From assembly GCA_015680685.1 (NCBI GenBank), contig MNCI01010443.1, positions 89,992 to 153,991 on the forward strand: DNA of 64,000 bases, read 5' to 3'. The position numbers and the translations under genes were made by a program. Numbering within the stretch: position 1 is the stretch's first letter; each line of letters begins with the position of its first letter. Source of the DNA: Gnetum montanum (lineage: Eukaryota > Streptophyta > Gnetopsida > Gnetales > Gnetaceae). This document shows, in pieces, positions 10,330-22,242 of this stretch. Under the pieces are notes generated by a model. The model saw nothing but the letters and a program-made list of their open reading frames with translations, did not search any database and was not told the origin of the DNA.

Positions 10330-11310
10330 TTGAAGGTCCATCAAGATCAAAAGCTCATTCATTAGGTGGCCAAAGATAAATATGAATTAAGGAAATGGAA
10401 AAGTGTGAAGGAATATAACAAAGGCTCATCCATAAAAAAGAAATAAGAACCTATGATATTCAAGAGGAGGATTTGTTACAAGAGGTAGTTTAGTCAAAGA
10501 CCTTATCCATGTAGAAAAATCTATCTAAAATTACTACCTAGTTTAACAAAATGTGGGATGTAGTTGATAAAAAAATTTACAACTAAATTAAATATCAAAA
10601 GGTAATGAGTAGGCAAAGAAGAAACCACAAAACAAGAGTAAGAGAAGGAAAAATGGATCTCTATAAGCAACATGGAAAGGCAACTATAGTTGGGGAAGTA
10701 TCTAATTTAAATTCAAATAGGAATGATGGCTATCTTCATTTGAGCATTCAAATAGTGCTTATCTAATCATGCTACACATGATCACTTTATTGCAAGAATT
10801 GGGTGTCTATGCTATCAATTCAAAGTTCATGAAAAAATATATGCCAATAAGGTTGTTATATTCCTAGGAAAATTATAAACAATCCTACCGATCATAGGAC
10901 TATCCAAGTGGGGCATTACCACAACTATAAGAGTAGTATTAATATCAATGGACAAATCCATAGTCATGGTTAGTGTCATCACCTAGACATTAATATCTCT
11001 ATTGCTAGTTGAATCCTTATAGGTATTAGGACCAATAACCTATTTCTCCTACTAGTCTTGTTGCTCATGCTACTCATTACTATTATTCTTCCAAGGACCA
11101 TTAATCTACTACCTCATGTTCTATATATTCTTCCTATGCTCTAGACCCACATAGTAATGCATTAAATCATCCTCTACCACTTATTCTACCACTTACAATG
11201 CAAGGTGAGTTGTCACCACAACCTTAATAGAAAAATGTCATCCATGTTGTTAATATGCAAATGGATAATAGTTTTAGATTCCTTAAGTAAAAGCCTAAAA
11301 CTATTCTTTT
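10330..11310 (+). pseudogene. Relic E: decayed gag of a + strand A-family gypsy element (left part)
   Basis: Broken + strand frames match the gag of elements C and D block by block. A KSVKEYNKGSSIKKK segment lies near 10400, corresponding to EEYNHDPFLQKKG in D. An acidic segment with FNKMWDVVD follows, then NDGYLHL, and after 11100 a proline-rich part with MQGELSPQP...HVVN matching IQGELLAQP...RVVN in C. It stops abruptly at 11310, where element A's LTR begins, and resumes at 33037. Stops are frequent, so this is the oldest element here. I did not find its LTRs. Confidence 0.65.
11064..11310 (+). repeat. 247-bp direct duplication, left copy (flank of element A)
   Basis: From CTCATGCTACTCATTACTAT to CTATTCTTTT this segment is repeated, at roughly 90 percent identity and in the same orientation, at 33037-33285 on the other side of element A. 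It is relic-E gag-pro sequence, so the target DNA itself was duplicated when A inserted. Confidence 0.85.
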
Positions 11311-12173
11311 GGTGAGGTACCCCTATGCCCAACCATATGAATCACAAAGCATTCATGTGCAATCCAGTCGAATTCCATGGACTTTATCATTTTCAGTGCA
11401 CTAGTCCTCTAGGAAGTGAAGCTTTGCCTTAAGGTTAATTATTGTCTTCCCAAATACACTTGTGATGTACACTAGTATGGTTAAGTGTAATTGAGGCATC
11501 TAATTTTTATCATTTTGTATTTTTATGGTTTTGGCACTTAAAGAGACATAAAGTGGTTGGATTAACTAATCAACTAATGTCTAACTAGTCTTAACATAAG
11601 CATCTAGTCCCACTTTCCATACACGTCGTGAACCCACGTATCCACTACTGGGTGACCAAGCACTATGCTACTGGGCATACCAAGCAATAACGTTGTTGGG
11701 AATACCAAGCGAATACGTGTTACTCTCAAAGTGGTCATACTTATGTGTGTAATCTATCTTACTTAATTACCTCATTAACTTAATTTCTAGAAAACATTTA
11801 ATAAATAATTGGAAACATTTAATAAATAATTAAAAACATTAAATGCATAAATAAAATATTTAATCTATCCAGAATGCTACAAGGTCTATCAAAAAGCTCA
11901 TCTTTATTGTTGCACACACACTATCATGCTTATGTACAACAATGCTTGAATAAAGATCAATACACTCAATAACTCCTACTACAGGCACTCAGAAGGAAAA
12001 TTCCAACATTCAAATGGAAAAACTGCAAGAGCCTCATTGTAACTACAATCTCTAATGCCATAAATGCAGTTGATATGTGCATATTTATAGCTAAAAATAA
12101 ACACTACATTGATGGGGCCTTGTCGACACATGACAAGGTTGCATCGATGTAGCCAACTGAAAGTGACTCATCA
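11311..12173 (-). repeat. 3' LTR of element A
   Basis: It pairs with the LTR at 32115-33036 along its length. Shared blocks include GAGGTACCCCTA, CATTTAATAAATAATTGGAAA and AATGGAAAAACTGCAAGAGC. Its inner end (TGACTCATCA, 12173) abuts the polypurine tract. A TATA-like CTATAAATATGC lies on the - strand near 12085-12096. The outer end starts at GGTGAGGTAC instead of the full TGATGAG-GGTGAGG found in the other copies. Confidence 0.88.
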
Positions 12174-12190
12174 TACTCCCATGACTAAAT
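12174..12190 (-). other. Polypurine tract region of element A
   Basis: On the - strand AGTCATGGGAGTA precedes the LTR start TGATGA. Elements C (AGTCATGGGGGTA) and D (AGTCATGAGGGTA) have the same sequence in the same position. Confidence 0.75.
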
Positions 12191-12420
12191 GAAAACTCAT
12201 CTTTGAGTTCTTTACAAAATTTGAGAAGGTATGGGATTATTGACTAACTTTTCTCATACAAAACAAACAAACTAACTTAACAAAAAATTGAGTGCCCACG
12301 TGTACGAATCAACACATTACAAAAAATGACGGTGTTAAGGCCACAAAATTGAACACCATGACACAAATCTTGAAAATAAAATAGTATGTTCCTTGACGAT
12401 GTGAAATTGGGTGGAGAAGA

Positions 12421-15060
12421 TCAAATAGTCCCAAGTGGTGGTGGCTCCTGAGGCTTTGAGGAACCTTCACCGGCTTCACCCATGGGCAGTGGTTGAGGTG
12501 GCTGCGACTATCTTATTGCTGCTACAACTTCAAGCAGGAGGTAGAAAGCATCCAACAATGCTTTCATTTTCTCCTCCTTGCTTTTGGGATTGGGCACCAT
12601 CCATGTAGCTTTTCTAATGTGGGTTGGAATGAGCACATCCCAGGGATAGTGGATTGCTAGAAACAACTCCTTCACGTTGACAAACCAAGCAACAAACTAT
12701 TTGTGTTCAATGTCGAATGCCTTGATTGTGTCCTTCAACTCCTAGTAGTCATTTATCTATTTGGCTAGGTTCTTAGTAATTGATCATTGATCTTCGAGTC
12801 ATGCTTTGAAGACTTTGAGTTCAACATTTGCAGTCTCAAGCTTCTACTTGGTGTCTTTGTGGTGCTTAAACTTAGCCTCATATAATAGATATGAGCTAGC
12901 CACTTGCTTCTCCAACTCTAATCACAACCATTCAATTTTTAGCATTGCCAGGTTTGCATATCAGAGATTGGCCAACTCCATATATTCTATCATCTTTTCT
13001 ATTTGCAAATTCTTTAAGTAGATCTCCACTTTATTGTAGGTGTCAATCCCATCAATGATGTGCTGCCACATTTCTCTTCCCTATTGGAGTTTTTGGAGGG
13101 CTTCGTTCAATTTTGCCTTTGTCATTTGAATGTGTTTTTCATTAACTTCCTTCTATAGGTCAACCTATTCACTTTTTCAAACTTGAGGGCCTCATTTTTC
13201 CAAGCAGTGATCTCAATGGCAAATTTCTAGTGTAAGGCATGCACTTCCTCCATTGATAGATTTGAATTTTCTGTGGCCAATCTCCTCAATTCTGTGTTCA
13301 CCCTGGTAAGCTACTCCTATTGTTGATGAATAAATTCTTGCATCTAGTGCTTTTGAGCATTAACATTTCATAGGTGATAATTCTGTGTGATAGGCGATAA
13401 TTCTGTGTGATTATGGTCTCATTCTCTTAGTGCATCTATATCAATTCCTTATGAATTGCATACATTTTTGGTTCTACCACAAACTAGTCAAACATGGTCA
13501 TAACTACCTCCTTCTTAGCCTTCTGAAATCATTCTTGAAGCTATTTGAAAGCTTCATCTCTTGTTATTACTAGGCTGAGGATCATAGGCTCTACAACTTT
13601 GTCATGTAGTTCGGAAACCTTTATGACCAAATGTTGATTTCATTCTTGGGTTGTTTCAAGTTGCCCCTCCAAAATAATGCATTTTCCCCTTGCATTTAGT
13701 AGCTCTCACTAGGTTGCAATGATGTCTTCCAAAAAATCAAAGATGTCTAGAATTAGTTGCCTGATTCCCACCAGTCATTCCAACAATTCTTCATGCTAGG
13801 CTACGTTTAACTTTTTGCTAATTGTGCTTGTGGACATTTGCACATCTTGAAGTGTAGATATATTTGGTATAGATCCTGCAGGTGCATTTAATACTTTAGC
13901 GACAAGGTCAGCAACCACTTCAGCCACTGTTTCCTACCCTTGGTGCTACATCACCAAGACGGTTTTCCCTTCACCTTCCTCCAAATGCACTGAGAAGGTG
14001 GCAACATTCCTAGAGATTCTTGGTAATAAATGGTATTGATATAAAGGCATCATCACCTCCCAAGTGTTGAGATCCAACCTCACAGGTAGCTGCATTCATT
14101 GGGCAAAGAATATTGGTCCATCCCTCTCCATCTAGCTAATTGTTTGGGCCACCTCATTAAGGTGATTCATTGTCAATTGATACACAGATGGATCTGCCCC
14201 ACTCATTCCTGCTCGTTGCTCTTACTAACTCAAGAGCTATTCTTGGATTTTGCATAAATGCTCAATGGCTACTCAAGCCTCTGACATTCTTTCTTGAGTG
14301 GGTGGTGGTGGCAACTGCTCCTCTTCTTAGGTCATTGCTCACATTTTATCTTTAATGATTTTAGACCATGAGGCCAAAGGAGCATGCTTGATGGTATTGT
14401 TGGTGTAGTGATCAATGCCTACCCTTATGCAGAGTTTCTTGAGGAGGCACAAAAAAGGCAAGGTTTTCCTTCCACATTCATTTTCTTTAAAGTTCTTTTC
14501 AATCTCTAAGTAAATTAGTTGTGGAAGGTTGATAGGAAATTTCTAGCTTAGAGCAATGCATGCTCAAAAGGAGAAAGCAATCACCTTACTTGGCCTCACC
14601 ATTGGATTGAGGTGATAGGCCACAATTTTGAACTAAATTCACTCCACTCGTGTGAGTGCACCGTACTCCTCACAATCAACCTCATAGCATTGCTAGGTCC
14701 ACTACCTCTTGGCCTGAGGATCACCTTTCATGAATAGTTCTGCCAGCTTTATTCTAATGTCAGGCAACCCAAGTGCTTGTGTGATAGCTTCTACTAAGTA
14801 TGACACTTGAATGTCCTTGATTTTGACAACGTACCCCAACCTTCTATTTCTCCAAAAGAGATATGTCTCTCCCATGTACCATTCCCCACTAGATGTGATT
14901 ACTAGCCACATGGGAGAGGTTTGCAGTTGAGTCTTGACATCCACTAAAGCTTTCTCAAGAAATGGCCCAAAGTTAATCTCTTGAAGAACTAATCATTGGA
15001 TCTCTCGGGACCTGATGATGTCTAGGCAGGCTTGAGTCAAAGTGACCTCAAGCCTTGGCA
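12421..15060 (-). pseudogene. Unrecognised accessory ORF in the 3' module of element A
   Basis: The - strand shows a long decayed coding region with a consistent protein-like reading. An open piece at 14944-14702 (MDVKTQLQ ... GDPQAKR) is followed by EIEKNFKENECG and LKKLCIRVG blocks. A long stretch rich in E, K, L and Q then looks like coiled coil. The end carries HYPWDVLIPTHIRKA and a PPQPLPMGEAGEGSSKPQEPPPLG tail (in pieces). I do not recognise the family. It is absent from the matching 3' regions of C and D. It could be a Tat/Athila-type extra 3' ORF or the body of a non-autonomous element nested in A. Confidence 0.55.
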
Positions 15061-15283
15061 TGAGTCTAAGATCTTCTCCTCATTGTGATTGTTTAGTTGG
15101 CACTTCTTATTCTAGAATCTATCAGACAAACACTACTTTGGGCTCCTTACAAAGAGGTCCCATTGCATGGGTTGCTTTTGGTAGTTTCTGGACTTGTGGC
15201 CCCTTCTAGCTATGGGTTTCTTCTCCCATGGTTGAGAGGGTTTCCCTTATTGCAGATGTTTTTGTTTTGGTTCCATCTATAAT

Positions 15284-15790
15284 CACAATGAGACCATGGA
15301 TTAGCAATCATTGTGTAACTTAAAGCAATTGGGATACCTGTATTTCTTAAGGATATTTACACTCAGCTAAGTTATGATTATGGCTAATTTAATTATTTTA
15401 ATTATTATTTATTTATGTGTTATAATTAATAAATAATTCTAGAGGTTGTTGGAAGGATTAACTATTGAAAAGTTAATATTTGTATGTTATTAAGGTTATT
15501 AACCTCTTTTGGGGGAGTTAGAAAAATTTTCATCAGAAACTTTAAGGTTTGTGGCCTCCATGATAAAGATCTCACCTCTGATAAGTGAAAGATCAAAAAG
15601 TAGAGTAATTTGGACAAACAGTTGGGAAGTTATGAGCTCTAGAAGGTTTTGGGCTCTGAAACATTACAAAAACTCCCTGTGTGTTATGAGCAAATGAGAA
15701 AAAATTGCAAAGTGTTTAGCGGTATATATACAATTTTTGGGTTGCATCAACGAGGCCTCATTGATGCAGCTATTAACCACTGTTGATGAC
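15284..15790 (-). repeat. Possible decayed LTR at the head of the accessory module
   Basis: In the same order as the A-family LTRs it has an AT-rich part, an AAATGAGAAAAAATTGCAAAG block (like AATGGAAAAACTGCAAGAG), a TATA-like GTATATATAC (15722-15731), and then a 26-bp palindrome with one mismatched pair (15743-15768; half-site TGCATCAACGAGG). Ends are not clear and no second copy or target duplication was found, so this is tentative. Confidence 0.4.
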
Positions 15791-17330
15791 TATTAACTTT
15801 GGTTAAACTTGCAAAATACAAGGAATTTATAAGTGAAATTGGTGTCAAATGAAAGCTTAAAAGGCCAAGAATAGTATGAAAATGTGAGAAGAGGGTGTTG
15901 AAGTTCATAAATTTGAAAAAAAGAAGAAAAATTGATTTGGAAGATGAATGAAATAAAAGGTTAAGGAGCATTGAGCAGAATACTTAATGGAATATGCGAA
16001 AGATAGGATTGTAGCAATGTCAAAGGCAAGAGACCTTAACTAACCAAACCAAGAGCTATGCAAGTGGGTCCTCCCCATAGCAAGTTCATGTCCTTTTTGC
16101 CCTTGCACAACCTCAACTAAAGAGTCCATGGGCCCCACAATTGATTTAATGGCATGAAAAGTTAAGGACCAACCAGAAAGAATCTACTCAAGAATCCCAT
16201 CACATCAAACCAAGACATAAAACATAACATAGAACATGGTAGTGATGTGAGTTATGGCAACATGGGTGGATGATAGAGAAGGTGGAATGGAGTTCCAAAT
16301 TGAGGTCATAAGAATTCCCTTGTGGAATTTGTGCTTAAAATGACCCAAGAAGATCCATCCTCATTCCAAACCAAAACCATCCACTTTTAGTGACTTCACA
16401 TCATCACTCTAAGATTGATCCACTTACTCGAGATATGAGAGTGGTTTCGCAAAATAACAACTATTCCACAAAGAGAAGAAAAGAGAAGTAGAATGTGAGA
16501 GAGAGGGCCTCAGTTAGAGGGTACCTTCAGGCATAGATGCATGTCATTCGAGTCCCATAACTAATGCTTGTAACCTATTTATTTTTCCAATAGGTGTGCT
16601 TTGAATTTCCATTGTTTTTTTTTAAATGGGAACCACACCATGTAAGGACTTATTCATGTCTAAAGGGTGTGCTTTGAATTCTCATTATTCTATTTTCTTG
16701 AATTTTTGGATGGAAACCATACCATGCAAAGACTTTATTTGAATTCCCATTAGTGGTTGGTATGGAACAGTAAAAAGTCCATGAAAAACACTCAATCACT
16801 TAAGTAAGTAGAAGAGTACAAAGAGTATTGAGTTCCCTTGAAGTCACACCCTTTACAAACCCTTGAATCCTTCCTAATTCTAGAACTACCAAGGTCACTA
16901 ATTGATTAAAAGTTTCTTTAATGGAAGAAACCTCAAATTCCCATGATAAGGAAAACCATAGAGTTCATTGGATGGGTGAATGATGTGGAATCACTACATG
17001 TTCCATGAAAAATAAACCATTTCAAAGTCATCAAACATTAGAATTCAAAAACAAAAACCAAACATTAACAATCACAACACTAAGCACAAGCCATCATTAG
17101 TAAAGAACAATAGCAGCACTATGTCCTATGGCAATAAAGCAATTTTACTATCAAAAATAAGGAAATATCACACTTGAACAAAAAAAAACAAAATAAAATA
17201 TATAAGAAAATGTAAAATAATCAAGAAAGATTCAAAAGTACTAACAATGATGTAAAATTAGAAAGAATTTTAAAAATCCAAAAATTTGTAAAATAAAAAA
17301 TGTGGAAAACAAAAAGTAGAAAAACTGAGA
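15791..17330 (-). other. 3' noncoding region of element A
   Basis: Three blocks are shared with the 3' regions of C and D. These are a TTTTGTTTTACA-type T-rich run (here A-rich on + strand, 17150-17300), a GCATGGT(G/A)TGGTT / GAATTCAAAGCACACCC pair (about 16590-16745, twice), and GTGGGTCCTCCCC (about 16054). No protein is encoded. Confidence 0.65.
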
Positions 17331-17439
17331 GGCCATTTGGATGGTTAGCATAGGTGGCCATCTCCCCCATGACTAAGTTGGAAAGAGGAGATCCAAAAAA
17401 TGGAACATGGTTGTCCCACCCTCGAGGTGGTAGTTGCAC

Positions 17440-18550
17440 TAGCCTATCTTGGTTCTAGGAAAGGCTTTACTTATTGGATGTTGACCAACTGCTTTTTATT
17501 TGGGCTTTCAAGTTTGTAGATTATCATGGCCCTAGAGGGAAAGGTTTGATCAATTATATAAGGTCCCTTCCACAATGTTTGGAATTTTTTCTTTCAAGGT
17601 ACATGTGTGAGGTTCTAGTAGAGGACCTTATCTCCTAGTTGAAATTTTAATTTCCTAATTTTGAGGTCATGATGTTGCTTGTTAAATACCTTGTTCACCT
17701 CATTCAAGGATAGGGCCACTAATCAATTTTCATCTAGCACATTTAGGATGATTAATCTTTTTCTTTGTGCTAGAATTAGGTCAAGATTTAGATCATAGGC
17801 TGTTGAGAGTGTACAGAGCTCAAATTGAATCGAGAGCATTGGAAGTTTCCTGTATACTAACTCATAGGGAGAATAGTCAATAGGAAGTTTCCAAGTTGAG
17901 CGATAAGCCTAGAGGGCATCACTAAGTTTGGTGCTCCAATCTTTCCTATATTTTCTAATGATCTATGTTAGTATTTTTGTGATCTCTCAGTTGGTTACTT
18001 CTACTTGACCATTGGCTTGGGGATGATAGGGTGATTCATTTTCTAAAAGGGTACCTATGAAATGAGTTTTATTATCAAAAATTAGTGAACATGGCACCCC
18101 AAACCTATTTATAATATTTTGTTACATAAATTTAGTAGTAGTGGATGACATATAAACAACAACAACTGCTACTTCTATCCATTTTGTGTAGTAGTCAATT
18201 GCTACTATAATATATGCCTTTCCGCTAGACATGGGTGTGATGGGACCCATGAAGTCAATACCCCATATGTCGAAAGGTTCAACTGGTTGAATCCACTATT
18301 GAGGACTTCCATGCAAGTGGTCATCCCCTTGTCTCGTTAACAATGTTCACAAGACTTGACAAACTAGTGGGAATCCCTAAAGATTGTAGGCCAATAGTAT
18401 CCTACCATTAGGATTTTTATGGTTGTGCATCTCCCTGCATAGTGACCTCTGCAAGGTCCTTCGTGAACATCCTAGAGAATGTGCAGTTGATCTTCATCAG
18501 GGACATACCAATGAATTAGGCCGTCAACACACATGTTATGAAGGTGCCCA
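17440..18550 (-). pseudogene. Decayed integrase of element A
   Basis: On the - strand the zinc-binding part is visible near 18500-18330 (HEGPCRGHYAGR, GYYWPTIF, SCEHC). It is followed by a core region with YGVLTSWV and a C-terminal half with SRLIAQLGNFLLTILPMS, FQLGDKVLY, and ending in SPNKKQLVNIQ. The last blocks match the better kept integrase of element C (46296-46430). Many stops and frame changes interrupt it. Confidence 0.8.
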
Positions 18551-18720
18551 TTAATTTCCATGAATTATTTGACCAGATGAAGAAATTGTTGCTTCTTTCT
18601 AAAATCCAAATATTGTGGCATCTCCTAAGTGAGAAGATAGGTGAGGATGTCATTGTATCATGTTATTTTTGTAGGCGTTTGTTTACTTATAGCTCTTGTA
18701 AAGAGGAGTTCATTTGGAAA

Positions 18721-18993
18721 CTAATCAAAGAGCAAGCTCTGTTCCTCTTTATTATCCCATCTTAAGTGAGAGAGATGGTCAGTGATCACATTCTCAGTTC
18801 CTTTTTGATCTACCATCATGAGATCAAATTCTTGCAAGATCACAAGCCACCGTATGACACAAGGGCTCACCATTGACTTATTCATGAGGAAGCGGATTGC
18901 ACTGAGGTTTGTGTGCATAAATACTTTGTAGCCAAGCACACAGTGTCTAAACTTTTCCAAAGCATACACCACTACCATTAGCTCCTTTTCCAT
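18721..18993 (-). pseudogene. RNase H domain of element A (90-codon open remnant)
   Basis: The open stretch begins MEKELMVVVYALEKFRHCVLGYKVFMHTNLSAIRFLM and continues with IRWLVILQEFDLMMVDQKGTENVITDHLSHL in pieces. These are the KELLAVVYALEKFRxYLLG, HTDHxALRYL and KGxENxVADxLSR blocks of gypsy RNase H; the HTD catalytic Asp is replaced (HTN). It sits between RT and integrase as expected. Confidence 0.85.
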
Positions 18994-18999
18994 GGTGGC

Positions 19000-20375
19000 G
19001 TAGTTTTACTGTGCTCCCACAATTCTTTGACTCACATAATGGATGTAATATGGACATTTCTTATCATTCATCTACATGAGCACTACTCCCAAGGCATAGT
19101 TAGATGCATCCATTGTGATATGGAAGGGTCTAGACTAGTCTAGTTCTTGTAGGATTGGTGTATTTATGAGTTTTTCCTTTAACTGTTGGAATGTGTGTTC
19201 ACATTCCTTGGTCTAGATGAAAGAGGCATCTTTCTTTGTAAGCTCTACCAATGGCTTTGCGATCTTAGGGAAATTCTCTATGAATCATCGGTAGTAGCTA
19301 GTATGTCCATGGAATGACTGAACATCTTTAATGGTCTCTAGTTGGCATGTTCTTCCTTGGATGACCCTTATCTTTTTTGGGTCTACCTTAATCCCTTTCT
19401 GCAAAATTCAGTGCCCTAGCACAATGCCTTCTTGGACCACAAGATGGCTCTTTTGCCAATTGAGCCGTAAGTTTGTTTCAACACATCTCTTCAATACTTA
19501 CTTAATGCAATCCAAGGCTTGCTCAAATGTAGCTCATAGGTGGAAAAGTCATCCATGAAGACTTCTACACCACTACCAATTTGCTATTGGAAGATACTAA
19601 GGACCAAGCATTGAAATGTTGCAGAGGTATTGCATAGACCAAATGACATCTTACAATATGCAAAAGTCCCCTAAGGATCCATGAATGGTATCTTGGCTTG
19701 ATCTTCTAGCACAATTTAGATTTAGTTATAGCCACTGTAACCATCCAAGAAGCTATAATAATAATGCCCAAATATGGTGTCCAATACTTGATCCACAAAT
19801 GGAAAAGGAAAATGATCTTTAAATGTTGCCATATTTAATAACCTAAAATCAATGCAAACTCACCATTTTCCATCCTTATTTGGCATAATTATGAGTGGGC
19901 TAACCCACTCACTATCCACAATGGGATATATGAACCCCACCTTGAGGAGTTATTTAATTTTCTCTTTGACAATCTACTTCAATTTGGAATTCTGTTGCCT
20001 TTGTGGCTACCTTCTAGGCTTCATGGCTGGGACAGTGTAAATGCAATGTTGGCATATCCTTGGATCAATTCCTATTAGCTTAGGATATAACCAAGAAAAG
20101 GTTGTTGTCCACTTGTTAACTACCTTTGAAAACTTTTCTTTTTGTTCAGGAGCAAGTTTGACATTAATTAAGATCAGTTTACCATTGTTTAAAAATGCAT
20201 ATTCCATGCTAGCTGGTAAAGTTTTTAGCTCTAAGGGCTCTTGCTTAAAGTTATTAGGGATTTCCAACTCTCCCCAACATGTGTCATCATCTTCATCAAA
20301 TATTTGGAATTGAACTTGTTCAATTTTTTCCATGCCTTCAACATAATCACATGTTAAGCTCTTAGTTGGTTCCAT
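19000..20375 (-). pseudogene. Pre-RT linker and reverse transcriptase of element A
   Basis: The 122-codon open segment at 20375-20007 is the linker before RT (LELKTLPASMEYAFL, then WLYPKLIGIDPRICQH), recognisable in Athila-like gypsy polyproteins. RT follows in broken frames: DGYSGYN, FGLCNTSATFQ, then VFMDDFS, which is the YVDD catalytic box with F and M in the first two places. Both catalytic Asp codons are still present, but stops precede and follow them. Confidence 0.82.
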
Positions 20376-20605
20376 GCATAATCAGTGACTGGGTTCCCTC
20401 TTGTTTTGTGGGTACTGCATATAGACACCTTTGAATATTGATTTCTTATGCACACTAATTGTATGCTTTAATGTGTGTAATTCTGATTGACCAAATATTT
20501 TGCATGCAATTGCACCCATTATCATTGTATGTGATGCATGGAATACACTTCTTCTCAATATTGCCTAGTTCATTTTCCTTGGATATTTCTAAAGATAGGT
20601 CCCTT

Positions 20606-20610
20606 ATACC
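20606..20610. repeat. Target-site duplication of element B, left copy (ATACC)
   Basis: ATACC immediately precedes the first TG of element B and is repeated exactly at 29099-29103 after its final CA. The interrupted sequence is the end of element A's protease coding region on the - strand. Confidence 0.95.
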
Positions 20611-22143
20611 TGAAACACCACAAAAATTTCAGCAACACTTCCAGAAAACTTCAAAGCCTCTGAAATGGCTTCAAGTAGCCCACCATGGAGCAAGCAGGGT
20701 TCCCTTGGGGCCCACAGATCACAACGACGCTACACAGCGTAAGGATCAATGTCACCAACTTTTGGAGCCCCGAAATTGAGTCAAAACAGGCCAAAATCGA
20801 GCACAAGGATCCCCCCCCCCATGACCTTCACCAAGGTCCCTAACAGCTCCCAGCCTCCAGAAAATCAAGATTTGGGCCTCAAATGTGCCATTTTGACTTG
20901 GTGACGTTGGGGTTATTTTTTTCCAGACGTTGCACAGCGTAAGGATTAGCGTCACCAATTTTTAGAGCCCCAAAACTTAGCCAAAATGACTTGATTTTAA
21001 GGGTGTAAGTCATCCTCAAGGTCCACTATTGATAACTATGGGTCCCAGCCTTCAGAAATTCTAGATTTCAGCCCAAAATCACAAGTTTTGGAGGTCACAC
21101 TGTAGGTCACACTGCAAGTCACGCTAGATGCTGGACAAGTGAGGTGGTGTTAATCCTTCTTGATTTTCTTTTTCAAGAAATTTGTAAAATGGCAAAGGGA
21201 CATGGAAGCCCATGCAAAATCAGGCCAAATATTCAGCAAAAAAAAATATAATTTTTCCAAGCGGGCGAGAGTTGGAGCTAATCTTTCTAAATTTTTTAAA
21301 ATTTATTTTATTTTTTTCATCACTCAAGGGCTTGTATTTCTAAAATTATTTGTATTTTTATGGGCTGGAATGACCCATAAGTTATAAAATATATTGAATC
21401 TGGTCAAGGAAGGAAAATTGCCAACACACATCCAACTCATGTACAACTTTCAAGCATAGATACATTGAACCTGGTCAAAGCAAACCCTAGCCAAAAACCC
21501 TAGCCCAGCCCTATAAATACCCTACCAATTCACACAAATTGAAAGCAACAAGAACAAGGAGGCAAAGAGAAGCAAAGCAAAAGAAGCAAGAGAGAAGGGA
21601 GAGGAAGAGGCAAAGATTGGAGAGATTGGAAATTCTGAAGGAGGATAGAACTTGCAATCCTTGGGCGCTCGGCACATCCAAATTTTGGCTTCCAAGTTCT
21701 TCTCACATCGTCACATCATCGTGTCATATTTTTCCGGGGCTAGGCGTTTGACTTGCCATTCACACTTATGCAACTACGCTTTGACCGGTGCACATTTTTT
21801 TTTATAAATAATACAATACAATTTCGTCATTATCTCCTATTTACATTATTTACTTTGGTTTATGCTTTTTTTGCAACATAATTCTATTCACGTACGCTTT
21901 ATTTACATTTCGTATTATTTTTTACATTTCGTTTACATCCTGTTTACGATAACCCCAGCGCTAGCCGTAGCTTATGCTCAGGGAAGTCCTTGGTTGATTT
22001 GCGTGCAAACCATCCAAGGCACTTTTCCTTCGTTCCCTTTTCCAGCTTTCCCTCAAGCGAAGGCAGGGTCAGCTATGCCTACCCAACGATCTCTCGGTGT
22101 CTGTTACCCTTCCAGCCTTACACCGACGATTTAGGTCAGTACA
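20611..22143 (+). repeat. 5' LTR of element B
   Basis: 1,533 bp, TGAAACACCACAAAA to TTAGGTCAGTACA. It contains a run of ten C (20811-20820), and a TATA box CTATAAATACC at 21511-21521 preceded by a CCCTAGCC-rich segment, so transcription probably starts near 21540. A purine-rich AAGCAAAGCAAAAGAAGCAA stretch follows the TATA box. Confidence 0.95.
21511..21521 (+). promoter_or_regulatory. TATA box of element B LTR
   Basis: CTATAAATACC, with an identical copy at 28466-28476 in the 3' LTR and an equivalent in T1 at 4898. The surrounding 200 bp are unchanged between B's two LTRs while the rest has diverged. Confidence 0.7.
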
Positions 22144-22165
22144 GGTTTTGGCGCTAGAAGGAGGG
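22144..22165 (+). other. Primer-binding-site region of element B
   Basis: GGTTTTGGCGCTAGAAGGAG directly follows the LTR. TTTGGCGC-type primer sites are usual in Tat elements. I cannot name the tRNA with certainty. Confidence 0.65.
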
Positions 22166-22242
22166 CCACTTTCTTGTTATTAATCAAAGCCTCACTACCT
22201 ATCAAAACTCCATTCATCCATCCGAGTCCATTCACGTTTATC

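Noticed and set aside
11311-12173. Element A read as two independent solo LTRs
   Set aside because: Polypurine tract at the inner edge of one LTR, primer site at the inner edge of the other, and all gag-pol domains in order on one strand between them show one element.
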